Below are positions 25,793 through 35,398 of a DNA stretch of 60,189 nt, one piece after another. Each line of letters begins with the position of its first letter. The first letter of the stretch is position 1. The notes under the pieces were generated by a model. That model saw only the letters and a program-made list of their open reading frames with translations. It was not told the DNA's origin and searched no databases. The DNA comes from Chitinophaga pinensis (lineage in GTDB: Bacteria; Bacteroidota; Bacteroidia; 2-12-FULL-35-15), in the NCBI GenBank assembly GCA_945885475.1, contig CAMCYR010000015.1, forward strand, positions 1 through 60,189, in the 5' to 3' direction. Made by a program: the position numbers and the translations under genes.

Positions 25793-28700
25793 ATGAAATT
25801 TAAAGAATTTAAACCATCGAGTTGGGCCATTGATAATAAAATAAGTATTTATATACTTACTTTCTTTATCACAATAGCCGGACTTTTTTCATACAACAGT
25901 CTTCCGAAAGAAAGTTTTCCTGAGATTGTAGTTCCTACAATTTATATTAATACTGTTTATTTAGGTAATTCACCTACCAATATCGAAAACCTTGTAACCA
26001 AACCAATTGAAAAACAATTGAAAGGTCTTTCAGGGATGAAAAAATTAAATTCAACTTCTTTACAGGATGTATCCGTGATCATGGTTGAGTTTAATACCAA
26101 CATGAAAGTGTCGGACGTGAAAGAAAAAGTAAAGGATGCTGTTGATAAAGCGGCAATGGATCTTCCAAAAGATCTTACTCGGCAGCCAAATGTTTTAGAA
26201 GTTAATTTTTCTGAATTGCCAATCATGTATGTGAATCTGGCAGGAAAAATGGATCTTAATAAACTAAAACTTTATGCAGAAAGTCTGAAGGATAAGATTG
26301 AAGGGATGAAAGAGATCTCTAAAGTTATCATGGTTGGAGACTTGGAGCGTGAAATACAAGTGAATGTGGATATGTATAAAATGCAATCTGCGAATTTATC
26401 ACTTGGAGATATTCAACGTGCTGTTCAATATGAAAATATGAATTTCTCCGGAGGACTTGTTCCGATGGATGGAATGAAAAGAAATATTTCTATTAAAGGT
26501 GAGTTCAAATCTGTTGATGAAATAAAAAATATAATTGTTACTTCTGGTTCAGGTGCAAAACTTTATCTGAAAGATATTGCTGATATTGTTGACGGGAACA
26601 AAGAGCAGGAAAGCTACGCCCGCTTAGAAGGTAAGAATGTAATTACTTTGAACATTGTTAAAAGATCGGGAGAAAATTTAATTGATGCCTCTGATAAAAT
26701 TACCGCTTTGTTGGAAACAATGAAGAAGGATGATTTCCCTCCCGATTTGAAAGTAACTGTTACCGGTGATCAGTCTGAAAAAACAAGAAGTACATTGCAT
26801 GATCTAATCAACACGATCATTATCGGTTTCATATTAGTAACATTTATTTTGATGTTCTTTATGGGCGTAACCAATGCATTGTTCGTTGCAGCATCGGTTC
26901 CTTTGTCGATGTTCATTGCCTTTTGGGCAATGCCAGCTATTGGTGGAGCGTTCGACTTTAGTTATACCATGAACATGATTGTACTCTTCGCATTTTTACT
27001 TGCTCTGGGAATTGTGGTGGATGATGCCGTTGTTGTGGTCGAAAATACGCACCGGCTTTTCGAAAATGGTAAGCGTGATATTAAAACGGCCGCGAAAATG
27101 GCAGCCGGTGAAGTGTTTATGCCTGTGTTAAGTGGAACACTTACAACACTTGCACCTTTTGTTCCTCTCCTCTTTTGGAACGGAATCATTGGTAAGTTTA
27201 TGTTCTTTCTGCCTGTTACTCTTATTGTAACATTGTTGGCTTCCTTGCTTGTTGCCTATATTGTGAATCCGGTATTCGCTGTCGATTTTATGAAGCCACA
27301 CTTGCCGAATCATAAAGAAAAATGGACAAAAAATACCACGTTCACTGCTATTGGATTTTTGATACTGGGCTTATTCATTCATTTAAAAGGCTACCACGCA
27401 ACAGGAAATTTAACCTTCTTTATTCTTGGATTTTATTTGTTGAATAAATTTGTATTGTACGGAGTTTTTGAAAAATTTCAGACAAGAACATGGCCTGCAT
27501 TTCAAACTCGCTATGTAAAATTTTTAGTCAGATTTTTAAAAAGACCGGGTTTAGCGTTAGTCGGTGTATTTGTTTTATTTATTTTTTCTCTTGGCTTTTT
27601 TGTGGCACGCGGACCTAAAGTTGTATTTTTTCCGCAGGGAGATCCGAATTTCGTTTATGTATATCTGAAATTGCCTGTAGGCACAGATCCTGTTCAAACA
27701 AATCAGGCAATGCTTTTTGCTGAAAGTAAAGTGAATAATGTATTAGGCGATTCCAATAAAATTGTGAAGTCGATCATTACGAATGTTACCAAACAAACAA
27801 CCGATCCCCAGGATCAGGATCAGAGCGATTATCCGAATCGCGGGAAGATCGCAATTTCATTTGTTGATTTCAAAGACAGGGAGGGCGTGTCTACTTCCAA
27901 ATATCTGGAAGAACTGCAGAAAATGAATTGGAATATTCCTGGAGCAGAGATCAGTGTATCGAAAGAGCAAGCAGGACCGCCGGTTTCGAAACCTATTAAT
28001 ATTGAAATCAGCGGTGATAATTTTGATGAATTGGTATCTAATTCTATTCAACTGAAAAGATTTTTAGATAAACAAAAAATGGAAGGGGTCGTTAATCTTA
28101 AATCAGATTTTGAAACGATAAAACCGGAGATTGTTTTTAATGTCGATCGTGAACGTGCAAATCGAGAAGGAATTAGTACTGCAACTATCGGAATGGAAAT
28201 TCGTAATGCCGTTTTTGGTGCTGAAATAAGTAAGTTCAGAGACGAAAATGATCAATATCCGATTCAGTTGCGTTATAAATATGATCAGCGCAATAATATT
28301 GAAGCATTGAGAAATTTAAAGATCACTTTCCGCGATATGAATATGGGCGGGATTTTAAGAAGTGTTCCTCTTTCTTCATTTGCGCAAGTTGAATATAGCA
28401 ATACGTATGGCGGAATTAAAAGAAAGATGCAAAAACGTGTGATCTCTTTATCTTCAAATGTTGTTACTGGTTTTAATGAAAATGAAGTGGTTGGGGTAGT
28501 TAAAAAAGCATTGCTTGAATTTAAACCTGTGGGAAAAGTAGATGTTAAAATGACCGGGCAGCAAGAAGAGCAAGCAGAAACAGGAGCGTTCCTCGGTACT
28601 GCTTTATTGTATTCAATAGCTTTAATGTTATTGATCCTTGTATTGCAATTTAATGCTGTTGGTAAACCATTGATCATTTTATCTGAAATTTTATTCAGTA

Positions 28701-29263
28701 TCATCGGTGTATTGATCGGAACAGCGCTGTTTAAAATGGATATGAGTATTGTTATGACGGGTGTTGGTATAATCGCTTTGGGTGGAGTTGTTGTTCGAAA
28801 TGGTATCTTATTAATAGAGTTTGCTGAGGTGGCGCGATCACAAGGAATGGGCTTGTGGGACGCAACAGTTGAAGCCGGCCGTACGCGTATGACTCCTGTT
28901 ATTCTTACTGCTACCGCTGCTATTTTAGGATTGATTCCCTTAGCCGTTGGTTTGAATATGGATTTTGAAACACTTTTCGCTTCCGGAGACCCTCAGCTCT
29001 ATTTTGGTGGTGATAATGTTGTTTTCTGGGGCCCTTTAGCATGGACAATGATCTTCGGATTAGCCTTTGCAACATTCCTTACCTTGCTTTTAGTTCCTGC
29101 AATGTACTTAATGTCTGAACGATTAAAACGCAAATCAGAAATCATTCTTTCTCATATTGGTGCTCCCCATGCATTGATGTATGTTCCTTTTGCAATTATG
29201 ATAATCAGAGTTGTGCTATATTTTAAAGGTACAAAATTGGAATACGGCGATCTGGATTATTAA
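25793..29263 (+). CDS. RND-family efflux permease (AcrB-like)
   Basis: The 1156 residues show the two-fold repeat of RND pumps: N-terminal helix, porter domains, and TM4 with the proton-relay acids (GIVVDDAVVVVEN, near 408). The second half repeats the plan (GGVVVRNGILLIEFAE). It is longer than AcrB by about 100 residues. Part of the excess is a hydrophobic insertion at about 500-555 (IGFLILGLFIHLKG and a following membrane segment) between the halves, and part is a hydrophobic C-terminal tail. It exports drugs, dyes or metabolites from the inner membrane or periplasm using the proton gradient. The final gene of the operon. Confidence 0.95.
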   Translation: MKFKEFKPSSWAIDNKISIYILTFFITIAGLFSYNSLPKESFPEIVVPTIYINTVYLGNSPTNIENLVTKPIEKQLKGLSGMKKLNSTSLQDVSVIMVEFNTNMKVSDVKEKVKDAVDKAAMDLPKDLTRQPNVLEVNFSELPIMYVNLAGKMDLNKLKLYAESLKDKIEGMKEISKVIMVGDLEREIQVNVDMYKMQSANLSLGDIQRAVQYENMNFSGGLVPMDGMKRNISIKGEFKSVDEIKNIIVTSGSGAKLYLKDIADIVDGNKEQESYARLEGKNVITLNIVKRSGENLIDASDKITALLETMKKDDFPPDLKVTVTGDQSEKTRSTLHDLINTIIIGFILVTFILMFFMGVTNALFVAASVPLSMFIAFWAMPAIGGAFDFSYTMNMIVLFAFLLALGIVVDDAVVVVENTHRLFENGKRDIKTAAKMAAGEVFMPVLSGTLTTLAPFVPLLFWNGIIGKFMFFLPVTLIVTLLASLLVAYIVNPVFAVDFMKPHLPNHKEKWTKNTTFTAIGFLILGLFIHLKGYHATGNLTFFILGFYLLNKFVLYGVFEKFQTRTWPAFQTRYVKFLVRFLKRPGLALVGVFVLFIFSLGFFVARGPKVVFFPQGDPNFVYVYLKLPVGTDPVQTNQAMLFAESKVNNVLGDSNKIVKSIITNVTKQTTDPQDQDQSDYPNRGKIAISFVDFKDREGVSTSKYLEELQKMNWNIPGAEISVSKEQAGPPVSKPINIEISGDNFDELVSNSIQLKRFLDKQKMEGVVNLKSDFETIKPEIVFNVDRERANREGISTATIGMEIRNAVFGAEISKFRDENDQYPIQLRYKYDQRNNIEALRNLKITFRDMNMGGILRSVPLSSFAQVEYSNTYGGIKRKMQKRVISLSSNVVTGFNENEVVGVVKKALLEFKPVGKVDVKMTGQQEEQAETGAFLGTALLYSIALMLLILVLQFNAVGKPLIILSEILFSIIGVLIGTALFKMDMSIVMTGVGIIALGGVVVRNGILLIEFAEVARSQGMGLWDATVEAGRTRMTPVILTATAAILGLIPLAVGLNMDFETLFASGDPQLYFGGDNVVFWGPLAWTMIFGLAFATFLTLLLVPAMYLMSERLKRKSEIILSHIGAPHALMYVPFAIMIIRVVLYFKGTKLEYGDLDY

Positions 29264-29273
29264 TATTTTATAG

Positions 29274-29301
29274 AGGCTGTCTGCAAATGTTGCGACAGCC
29301 T
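29274..29301 (+). terminator. Terminator of the efflux operon
   Basis: An 8-bp perfect stem (AGGCTGTC / GACAGCCT) with a 12-nt loop and a T-rich tail begins 10 bp after the RND stop. Confidence 0.75.
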
Positions 29302-29748
29302 TTATCTTTTATTCACAGTCCTTAACTTTAGAGTTTTACTGCTTCGGTATTATTTTTCGAGTTGGAATAGCTTATGTCCCCTTTTCCATTTTTCTGTTGC
29401 TCTTCTGTAAACAAATTACTGTTGCTCGGTGTTAATATATAAATGATTCTAGTGTTCACTAAAAAAGTTTTTGTTGCAAAAATCTTCTTGAAGTTTTTTA
29501 TAAAGCCTGTATCTGCTTCTCCTGCCTTAATTGAATGTGAGAGTATCAAGAGGTAAGAAGAAAATGAAATATTTTTTAATCATCAGACGAAGTATACCAA
29601 GAACAAAATTAAAAGAATGTGTTAATTATTCTAAAATTTATGAATGACTGCAATAAACGCTTATAAATCTAGTTTTTAGTTAGTTTCACGCTGTTATAAT
29701 AAATTATTTTATCTTTGTAACGAATATAAAGTACCCCCGAAAAAAGGA
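29302..29748. other. Gap of about 450 bp between efflux operon and dxs
   Basis: No convincing gene is seen. A 73-codon minus-strand frame (29549-29328) has no start context, signal or recognisable motif. The only clear element is TATCTTTG at 29710-29717, a good -7 box for dxs, without a matching TTG at the usual distance. The rest is AT-rich. Confidence 0.5.
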
Positions 29749-31680
29749 ATGGAATTTAAAGCCGGTAAACTGTTGGATAAAATTGAATATCCCTCAGATT
29801 TAAGAAAATTAAAAGAAGAACAACTTCCTGAAGTGAGTAACGAATTGCGCCAGTTTATTATTGACGTTGTTTCTCAAAAGGGTGGACACTTTGGCGCGAG
29901 TCTGGGTGTAGTCGAACTTACCGTTGCTTTACATTACGTTTTTAATACGCCATACGATCAGCTTGTCTGGGATGTCGGTCATCAGGCATACGGACACAAA
30001 ATTTTAACCGGAAGGCGGAAAATATTTCATACAAACCGTATCTATAAAGGGATAAGTGGTTTTCCAAAAAGATCAGAAAGCGAATACGATACCTTCGGTG
30101 TTGGGCATTCTTCTACCTCAATTGGCGGTGCTTTAGGAATGGCTGTTGCTTCCGCTTATAAAGGTGAAAAAGAACGTCAGCACATTGCTGTTATTGGTGA
30201 TGGTTCAATGACCGCCGGTCAAGCATTTGAGGCACTTAATCATGCAGGAATAACCAATTCAAACTTGTTGGTTATTTTGAACGATAATTGTATGAGTATC
30301 GACCCCAATGTTGGTGCTTTGCGCGAATATCTTACTGATATCACTACTTCTCATACCTACAACCGTGTAAAAGATGAGGTTTGGAATTTACTTGGTAAAA
30401 TCAGTAAATTCGGGCCTAACGCGCAGGAAATTGCATCAAAAATTGAAAACGGGATCAAGTCATCATTGCTGAAACAAAGCAATATGTTCGAATCCCTTAA
30501 ATTTAGATATTTTGGCCCTGTTGATGGCCACGATGTGGAACGCTTGACTAAGGTATTGCAGGATCTGAAAGATATTCCAGGACCCAAGATCTTACATGTG
30601 CTCACACAAAAAGGTAAAGGATACAAATTTTCAGAAGAAGGAAATCAAACCCTTTGGCATGCTCCCGGATTATTTAACAAAGATACCGGTGAAATTATCA
30701 AAATAGTTCCCAAAGAACCACAGCCCCCCAAATATCAGGATGTATTCGGTTATACAATTGTTGAACTGGCTGAAAAGAATTCCAAAATAATGGGTATTAC
30801 ACCTGCAATGCCTTCTGGCTGCTCACTTAATATTATGATGAAAGCAATGCCCGACAGAGCTTTCGATGTTGGAATTGCAGAACAACATGCGGTTACTTTT
30901 TCTGCAGGGCTCGCAACTCAGGGTCTTGTTCCATTTTGTAATATTTATTCCTCTTTCATGCAGCGTGCATATGATCAGGTAATTCATGATGTGGCTTTGC
31001 AAAATCTGCATGTCGTTTTTTGTTTGGATCGAGGTGGATTTGCTGGTGCTGATGGACCAACTCATCACGGTGCTTTTGATCTTGCTTTTTTCAGATGCAT
31101 TCCCAATATGATTGTTTCGGCTCCGATGAATGAAGAGGAACTGCGCAACTTGATGTATACCGCTCAATTGCCTGAAACGAAGGCCCCTTTTTCAATCCGT
31201 TACCCAAGAGGCAACGGTGTAATGGTTGATTGGAAAACGCCTTTTCAGAAGATTAAAATTGGTGAAGGTAGACGCATTCAAACAGGTGAAGATATTGCTA
31301 TTTTGTCAATAGGACATATTGGAAATAATGCCGTTGAAGCTTGTAAAATATTGGAAAGTAATAGAATAAAAGCCGCTCATTACGATATGCGCTTCGTAAA
31401 GCCGATTGACGAACAATTGTTACACGAGGTTTTTTCGAAGTATTCGAAAGTAATTACTATTGAAGATGGCTGTATTATGGGTGGAATGGGAAGTGCAGTG
31501 CTGGAATTTATGGCCGACAATAATTATACTGCTCATGTTAAGCGTTTAGGTATTCCCGATAAATTTATTGAACACGGTGAACAAAAAGAATTATACATCG
31601 AATGTGATTTTGATGCCGACAGTATCGTTAAAACAGCTATAGAAATGGTAGGTGTTAAAACACATACAATGGTCGGATAA
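29749..31680 (+). CDS. dxs: 1-deoxy-D-xylulose-5-phosphate synthase
   Basis: The 643-residue thiamine-diphosphate enzyme condenses pyruvate and glyceraldehyde-3-phosphate, the first step of the MEP isoprenoid pathway. Visible signatures are VWDVGHQAYGHK, the TPP/metal motif GDGSMTAGQAFEALN with a downstream NDN (about 148-185), the middle-domain AEQHAVTFSAGLA and DRGGFAGADGPTHHG (near 427), and the transketolase C-terminal domain. Length fits the family. It stands alone, with a TATCTTTG -7 box 32 bp before the ATG. Its product feeds undecaprenyl phosphate synthesis, whose enzyme (uppS) is encoded at 46811. Confidence 0.97.
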   Translation: MEFKAGKLLDKIEYPSDLRKLKEEQLPEVSNELRQFIIDVVSQKGGHFGASLGVVELTVALHYVFNTPYDQLVWDVGHQAYGHKILTGRRKIFHTNRIYKGISGFPKRSESEYDTFGVGHSSTSIGGALGMAVASAYKGEKERQHIAVIGDGSMTAGQAFEALNHAGITNSNLLVILNDNCMSIDPNVGALREYLTDITTSHTYNRVKDEVWNLLGKISKFGPNAQEIASKIENGIKSSLLKQSNMFESLKFRYFGPVDGHDVERLTKVLQDLKDIPGPKILHVLTQKGKGYKFSEEGNQTLWHAPGLFNKDTGEIIKIVPKEPQPPKYQDVFGYTIVELAEKNSKIMGITPAMPSGCSLNIMMKAMPDRAFDVGIAEQHAVTFSAGLATQGLVPFCNIYSSFMQRAYDQVIHDVALQNLHVVFCLDRGGFAGADGPTHHGAFDLAFFRCIPNMIVSAPMNEEELRNLMYTAQLPETKAPFSIRYPRGNGVMVDWKTPFQKIKIGEGRRIQTGEDIAILSIGHIGNNAVEACKILESNRIKAAHYDMRFVKPIDEQLLHEVFSKYSKVITIEDGCIMGGMGSAVLEFMADNNYTAHVKRLGIPDKFIEHGEQKELYIECDFDADSIVKTAIEMVGVKTHTMVG

Positions 31681-31823
31681 TAGATTGATTTCGTTTATAT
31701 ACTATAAAACCTCCTTGTCTTTTTGCGAGGAAGCTTTTTTATTTTTTCACAAGTTTTAAGCCTTCCTGTAATTAATACCGATATTGTATTATATTTGGAA
31801 TAAATTTCCTAAAAGATAAAAAG

Positions 31824-32720
31824 ATGAAAATCAAAAAAATACCTTTTTTCGGATTCATAGCTATTTCTTCTGTATTTGTTGCATGTAGTTCTTCTTCGAA
31901 CGACTCTGCTTCTGAAGATGTAATTGATTCTGCTGTTGCAGAGGCAAAAGTTAGGGATGTAAATGCTCAAAATGTATTTTATAGCATCCCATCTCCTATT
32001 GAAACAACTTCTTTATTGAAAGCTGCGGGTGCCAAATATGATTCAAAAATTTTAAATCCTATTGAAAACGTTTCAAATTATTCGACAGTTGCTTCAAAGG
32101 CACTGAATTTAGGTGTTTATGGTTCAGATTTAAGCTTCACAAGCATTTATGATCAAACGCAGGAGTCCATGTTGTATCTACGTTGCACTAATAAGCTGGC
32201 TTCAGGCCTAGGTATCAGTGGCGCATTTGATGAAACGACCTCTTCCCGAATTGAAGCAAATATGCAAAACAGAGATTCCTTGCTTGCAATTATTTCTGAT
32301 TCATATTTGAATGCAGATGCTTACCTTAAAGAAAACGGTCAGCCGGGTGTTTCTTCACTCATTGTTGCAGGTGGTTGGATAGAAGGACTTTATATTGCTA
32401 CCCAAATTGCAAAAAAGACCAAAAATACTGGCATCATTGCACGTATAGGAGAGCAAAAAAGTTCACTTGATAATCTAATTTCTTTATTAGAAGCCTATAA
32501 AACGTATAATGAATCAATTCCAACATTGCTTATAGAATTGAATGACCTGAAAAAGGTATTTGATGCAATTCCAGTTACTGCTACTGAAACAACTGCTTCA
32601 ACCAATAAGGAAAAAGGTGAGACCGTAATCGGGAATGGCAATACTTTTAATCTTACACCTGAACAACTAAAGCAGGTTTCTGACAAATCTTCAGAAATTA
32701 GAAACAAAATAATCAAATAG
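31824..32720 (+). CDS. Lipoprotein of unknown function
   Basis: The 298-residue protein has a signal peptide with lipobox (FVACSSSS, Cys about 21) and a Ser/Asp-rich linker. The mature part is mostly helical (for example KASNYSTVASKALNLGVYGSD-like spacing and long Leu/Ile runs near the C-terminus). I do not recognise a family. It is followed after 8 bp by a second exported protein gene, and the pair ends at a terminator, so they form a two-gene operon. A role in the envelope is all that can be said. Confidence 0.7.
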   Translation: MKIKKIPFFGFIAISSVFVACSSSSNDSASEDVIDSAVAEAKVRDVNAQNVFYSIPSPIETTSLLKAAGAKYDSKILNPIENVSNYSTVASKALNLGVYGSDLSFTSIYDQTQESMLYLRCTNKLASGLGISGAFDETTSSRIEANMQNRDSLLAIISDSYLNADAYLKENGQPGVSSLIVAGGWIEGLYIATQIAKKTKNTGIIARIGEQKSSLDNLISLLEAYKTYNESIPTLLIELNDLKKVFDAIPVTATETTASTNKEKGETVIGNGNTFNLTPEQLKQVSDKSSEIRNKIIK

Positions 32721-32728
32721 GACTTAAA

Positions 32729-33184
32729 ATGTCCTTCATGAAATACAACTATTCTCTGAAAGCGTTTCTTGCCATCTGCAGCATCGCCCTGGCGACAGCA
32801 ACTGTAAGCGCTCAATGTGCTACTTTTGTAAAGAAAAAATGTATGCCCAAAATTTCTCCGTTTACTCAAAATGGGCAAATGAACACATCAACTCTTAGTT
32901 CAGGGCAAAAAACATCACTGAACCTTACGTTTTATGCTGGACAAGACTATCGTATACTTGTTTGTGCCCAAGAGCAATTGGGTGATGTCACCTTTAAAAT
33001 TTTGGATATGCAGGGGAAAGTGGTTTTCGATAGCCCCCAAAATGACTATCCCGATTTTTGGGATTTTAAAGTAAAAAATACACAGCAATTTATTGTTGAA
33101 GTGCAGGTTCCAGAATCCGAATCAACAAGCTCTGTTCTCCCTTCCGGATGTGTTTCTATTGTTGTAGGATTCAAAAAAGGATAG
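32729..33184 (+). CDS. Small exported protein of unknown function
   Basis: The 151-residue product starts at ATG 32729 or, just as plausibly, at 32738 (MKYNYSLKAFLA). It has a signal peptide cleaved near TVSAQ, then a compact beta-rich domain with four Cys (CATFVKKKC near the N-terminus, VCAQ, GCVS) that could form two disulfides in the periplasm. The segment DVTFKILDMQGKVVFD resembles Ig-like or CTD-like beta-sandwiches. It is the second gene of an operon with the lipoprotein at 31824. Confidence 0.7.
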   Translation: MSFMKYNYSLKAFLAICSIALATATVSAQCATFVKKKCMPKISPFTQNGQMNTSTLSSGQKTSLNLTFYAGQDYRILVCAQEQLGDVTFKILDMQGKVVFDSPQNDYPDFWDFKVKNTQQFIVEVQVPESESTSSVLPSGCVSIVVGFKKG

Positions 33185-33206
33185 TACACCAATTAATAAA
33201 TTAGAA

Positions 33207-33230
33207 AGGCCCCGTAATAATACGAGGCCT
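33207..33230. terminator. Bidirectional terminator
   Basis: A 10-bp stem with one mismatch (AGGCCCCGTA / TACGAGGCCT) has T on its right and A-rich sequence on its left. It lies between convergent genes ending at 33184 (+) and 33255 (-) and can serve both. Confidence 0.75.
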
Positions 33231-33254
33231 TTTTTTAAGATGGTGTTTTTTGAT

Positions 33255-35366
33255 TTATTTTACAATTAATTTTTTTGTGAAGGATGATCCACCAACGGTT
33301 AATCTAACGAAGTATACGCCTGCAGCTAAATGTGTTTTTTCTGCAATCGGAAATTGGTGCTCCCCATTTCCTAAGTTCCCTTCAAATACAGAATTGATCT
33401 CTTTACCTACAATATCGTACACCTTTATTTTTACTGAATTGTTCTCTACTAGAGTAAATGAAACCATTGTATTGTCTTCAGCAGGGTTCGGATAGATAGT
33501 GTAATTAATGTTGCTTGCTAATTCATCGATTCCAACATTTCCCATAATGTTAATGTCATCGATATAAATATTGTTTCCGGCATCACTAGTGAACTTAAAC
33601 ATTAGTAATGCGCTTGTTGCAGTGGAGATAGTCCCAAGACTCACTGTTTTTGTTACCCACTGTGCAGCAGTTGGAACAAAAGATCCACTGACAACACCTG
33701 CTGTAGAAAGACTTGCTCCGGAAATTGTTTGTCGCAAAGACCATGTTTGTCCGCAGTTTGTCGAAACATATACCTGAAGCTTATCTATAGAAGTGCTTAG
33801 TTTTTGTGCATGTGCAATTTTGTATGTCATTGACGGTGTCCCTGGAATTGCCGTAATATCAATTGTAGGACTGATTAGTTCATCCACATGAGCATCGTAG
33901 GTGCTTGCATTTACAATACGAACAGATTTTGTTCCTGAAGCAGCAGCAACAGTTGTTTGTGTCCATGTATTGGATCCTGTATTTGCATTGCGTACGTTCC
34001 AGTCTGCATTAGGTATAGCAGTTCCTTCAAAACTTTCAGAATAAAAGGAAGCCGAATAGGTTGCTGTATTCGGATAAACAGTAATATAAGATGATTTACT
34101 TGCATTCACAGAACCGGACGCGTTTGATACAACCAACGTTACATCGAATACGCCCGGTGTGTTGTAAGTGATAACCGGAACAGAATCTGCAGATGTTGCA
34201 GGTGTTCCACCTGCAAACGTCCAAGCCCAACTCGTTGGGTTCCCATTCCAAGATAGATCGGTAAACGTTAAATTATCTCCCTGGCAAACAACATTAAGAG
34301 CATTGTTTGATTGAAAATCAGCTAAGCACAATACGGCCGGTGTGCTAAGTCCCGTAGCTGTTAAATTGCTACTCGACCATAAATTATAACGTTGCGGAAT
34401 TGCTCCAAAACCAGTTGTCGTGGTTAAAGCAGTTCTCATTCTTGTTTTTTGCCCGGTTGTAAACATATTGCTGCAATAGGAATATTCCATAAAGTTTTGA
34501 ACGTTATCTAAAGGGCTACCACAGGATGATCCCGAAAGATTACAGCTAGTCCAACCAATTGTTTTTGGCGTGTCAGTAACGTTATCAGTCCCTGTGCAAT
34601 CTACCCCAGGATTATTTGTTCCGCCCCAAGTATGATTCAAATTTAAATGGTGACCAACTTCGTGCGTCAATGCGCGGGAACGGGTAGTAGAACCAGTGCC
34701 AATGCTTCCAACGTAAGTAGATAAGATCATGATACCATCATTCGCAGAAGCTGTGGTTCCAGGCAAATAGGCATAGCCAGCAGCTCCGCTTGTAATAGTT
34801 TTTACCACCCAAATATTCAAATATTTATTGGGTGCCCATTGGTTCAGTTTTGACCCATCATCGCCAACGTTTGTCTCTGACGAATAAATTCGATCGATTC
34901 CATTTGTGCAATTTCCGGAAGGATCTTTTTGTGCCAAACGAAACTGAATTTCACAATCTGCTGCAATTGATGTGAAGCCAGATACAACAGAAGAAATATC
35001 TGCATTCAATTTTCGGTAATCTTCATTTAAAATACGCATTTCATCTAGTATTTGTGCATCAGAAATATTTTCTGTACCACCTTCATGTAAAATGTGAAAA
35101 ACAACCGGAATGGTATATATCGGAGGCATCGCTCTTCCATCACCTTCTTTATAACCGTTAGCGAAAGCAGCTTTGTCTTCCAGATCACGTAATTGCTCTT
35201 CAGCGATATATTGCTGCTTTATTTCGGGATGCTCATCAAAGTATTTTTGCATCATCTCAGTCGTACCACAATTTTTTAATTCCTGCGCGGAAACTATGCT
35301 GAATGTGATTGCAGATAAAAAAGCTGCACCTATTAAGTTTGTAATTTTGTTCATTTTAAATAGCAT
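33255..35366 (-). CDS. Secreted M43-family zinc metalloprotease with T9SS sorting domain
   Basis: The 703 residues show a signal peptide (MLFKMNKITNLIGAAFLSAI...; ATG at 35354 is an alternative start), a propeptide, and a pappalysin-type catalytic domain with the extended zinc motif HEVGHHLNLNH near residue 235. A PKD domain (about 370-440, SWAWTFAGGTPATS), a MAM/choice-of-anchor-like domain (about 445-610, ESFEGTAIPNADW) and a C-terminal type A sorting domain (YTIYPNPAEDNTMVSF to SFTKKLIVK) follow. It would be exported by T9SS and digest extracellular protein. All zinc ligands are present. Monocistronic. Confidence 0.95.
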   Translation of the reverse strand: MLFKMNKITNLIGAAFLSAITFSIVSAQELKNCGTTEMMQKYFDEHPEIKQQYIAEEQLRDLEDKAAFANGYKEGDGRAMPPIYTIPVVFHILHEGGTENISDAQILDEMRILNEDYRKLNADISSVVSGFTSIAADCEIQFRLAQKDPSGNCTNGIDRIYSSETNVGDDGSKLNQWAPNKYLNIWVVKTITSGAAGYAYLPGTTASANDGIMILSTYVGSIGTGSTTRSRALTHEVGHHLNLNHTWGGTNNPGVDCTGTDNVTDTPKTIGWTSCNLSGSSCGSPLDNVQNFMEYSYCSNMFTTGQKTRMRTALTTTTGFGAIPQRYNLWSSSNLTATGLSTPAVLCLADFQSNNALNVVCQGDNLTFTDLSWNGNPTSWAWTFAGGTPATSADSVPVITYNTPGVFDVTLVVSNASGSVNASKSSYITVYPNTATYSASFYSESFEGTAIPNADWNVRNANTGSNTWTQTTVAAASGTKSVRIVNASTYDAHVDELISPTIDITAIPGTPSMTYKIAHAQKLSTSIDKLQVYVSTNCGQTWSLRQTISGASLSTAGVVSGSFVPTAAQWVTKTVSLGTISTATSALLMFKFTSDAGNNIYIDDINIMGNVGIDELASNINYTIYPNPAEDNTMVSFTLVENNSVKIKVYDIVGKEINSVFEGNLGNGEHQFPIAEKTHLAAGVYFVRLTVGGSSFTKKLIVK

Positions 35367-35398
35367 TTTTAGATTATAGTTTAGAGGGGGGATGATTT

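Noticed and set aside
29328-29549. 73-codon minus-strand open frame
   Set aside because: No start context, no signal or family motif, and it lies in an AT-rich gap; treated as chance.
31709-31740. Possible terminator after dxs
   Set aside because: A T-run is present, but only 4 bp pair cleanly (CCTC/GAGG); too weak to list.
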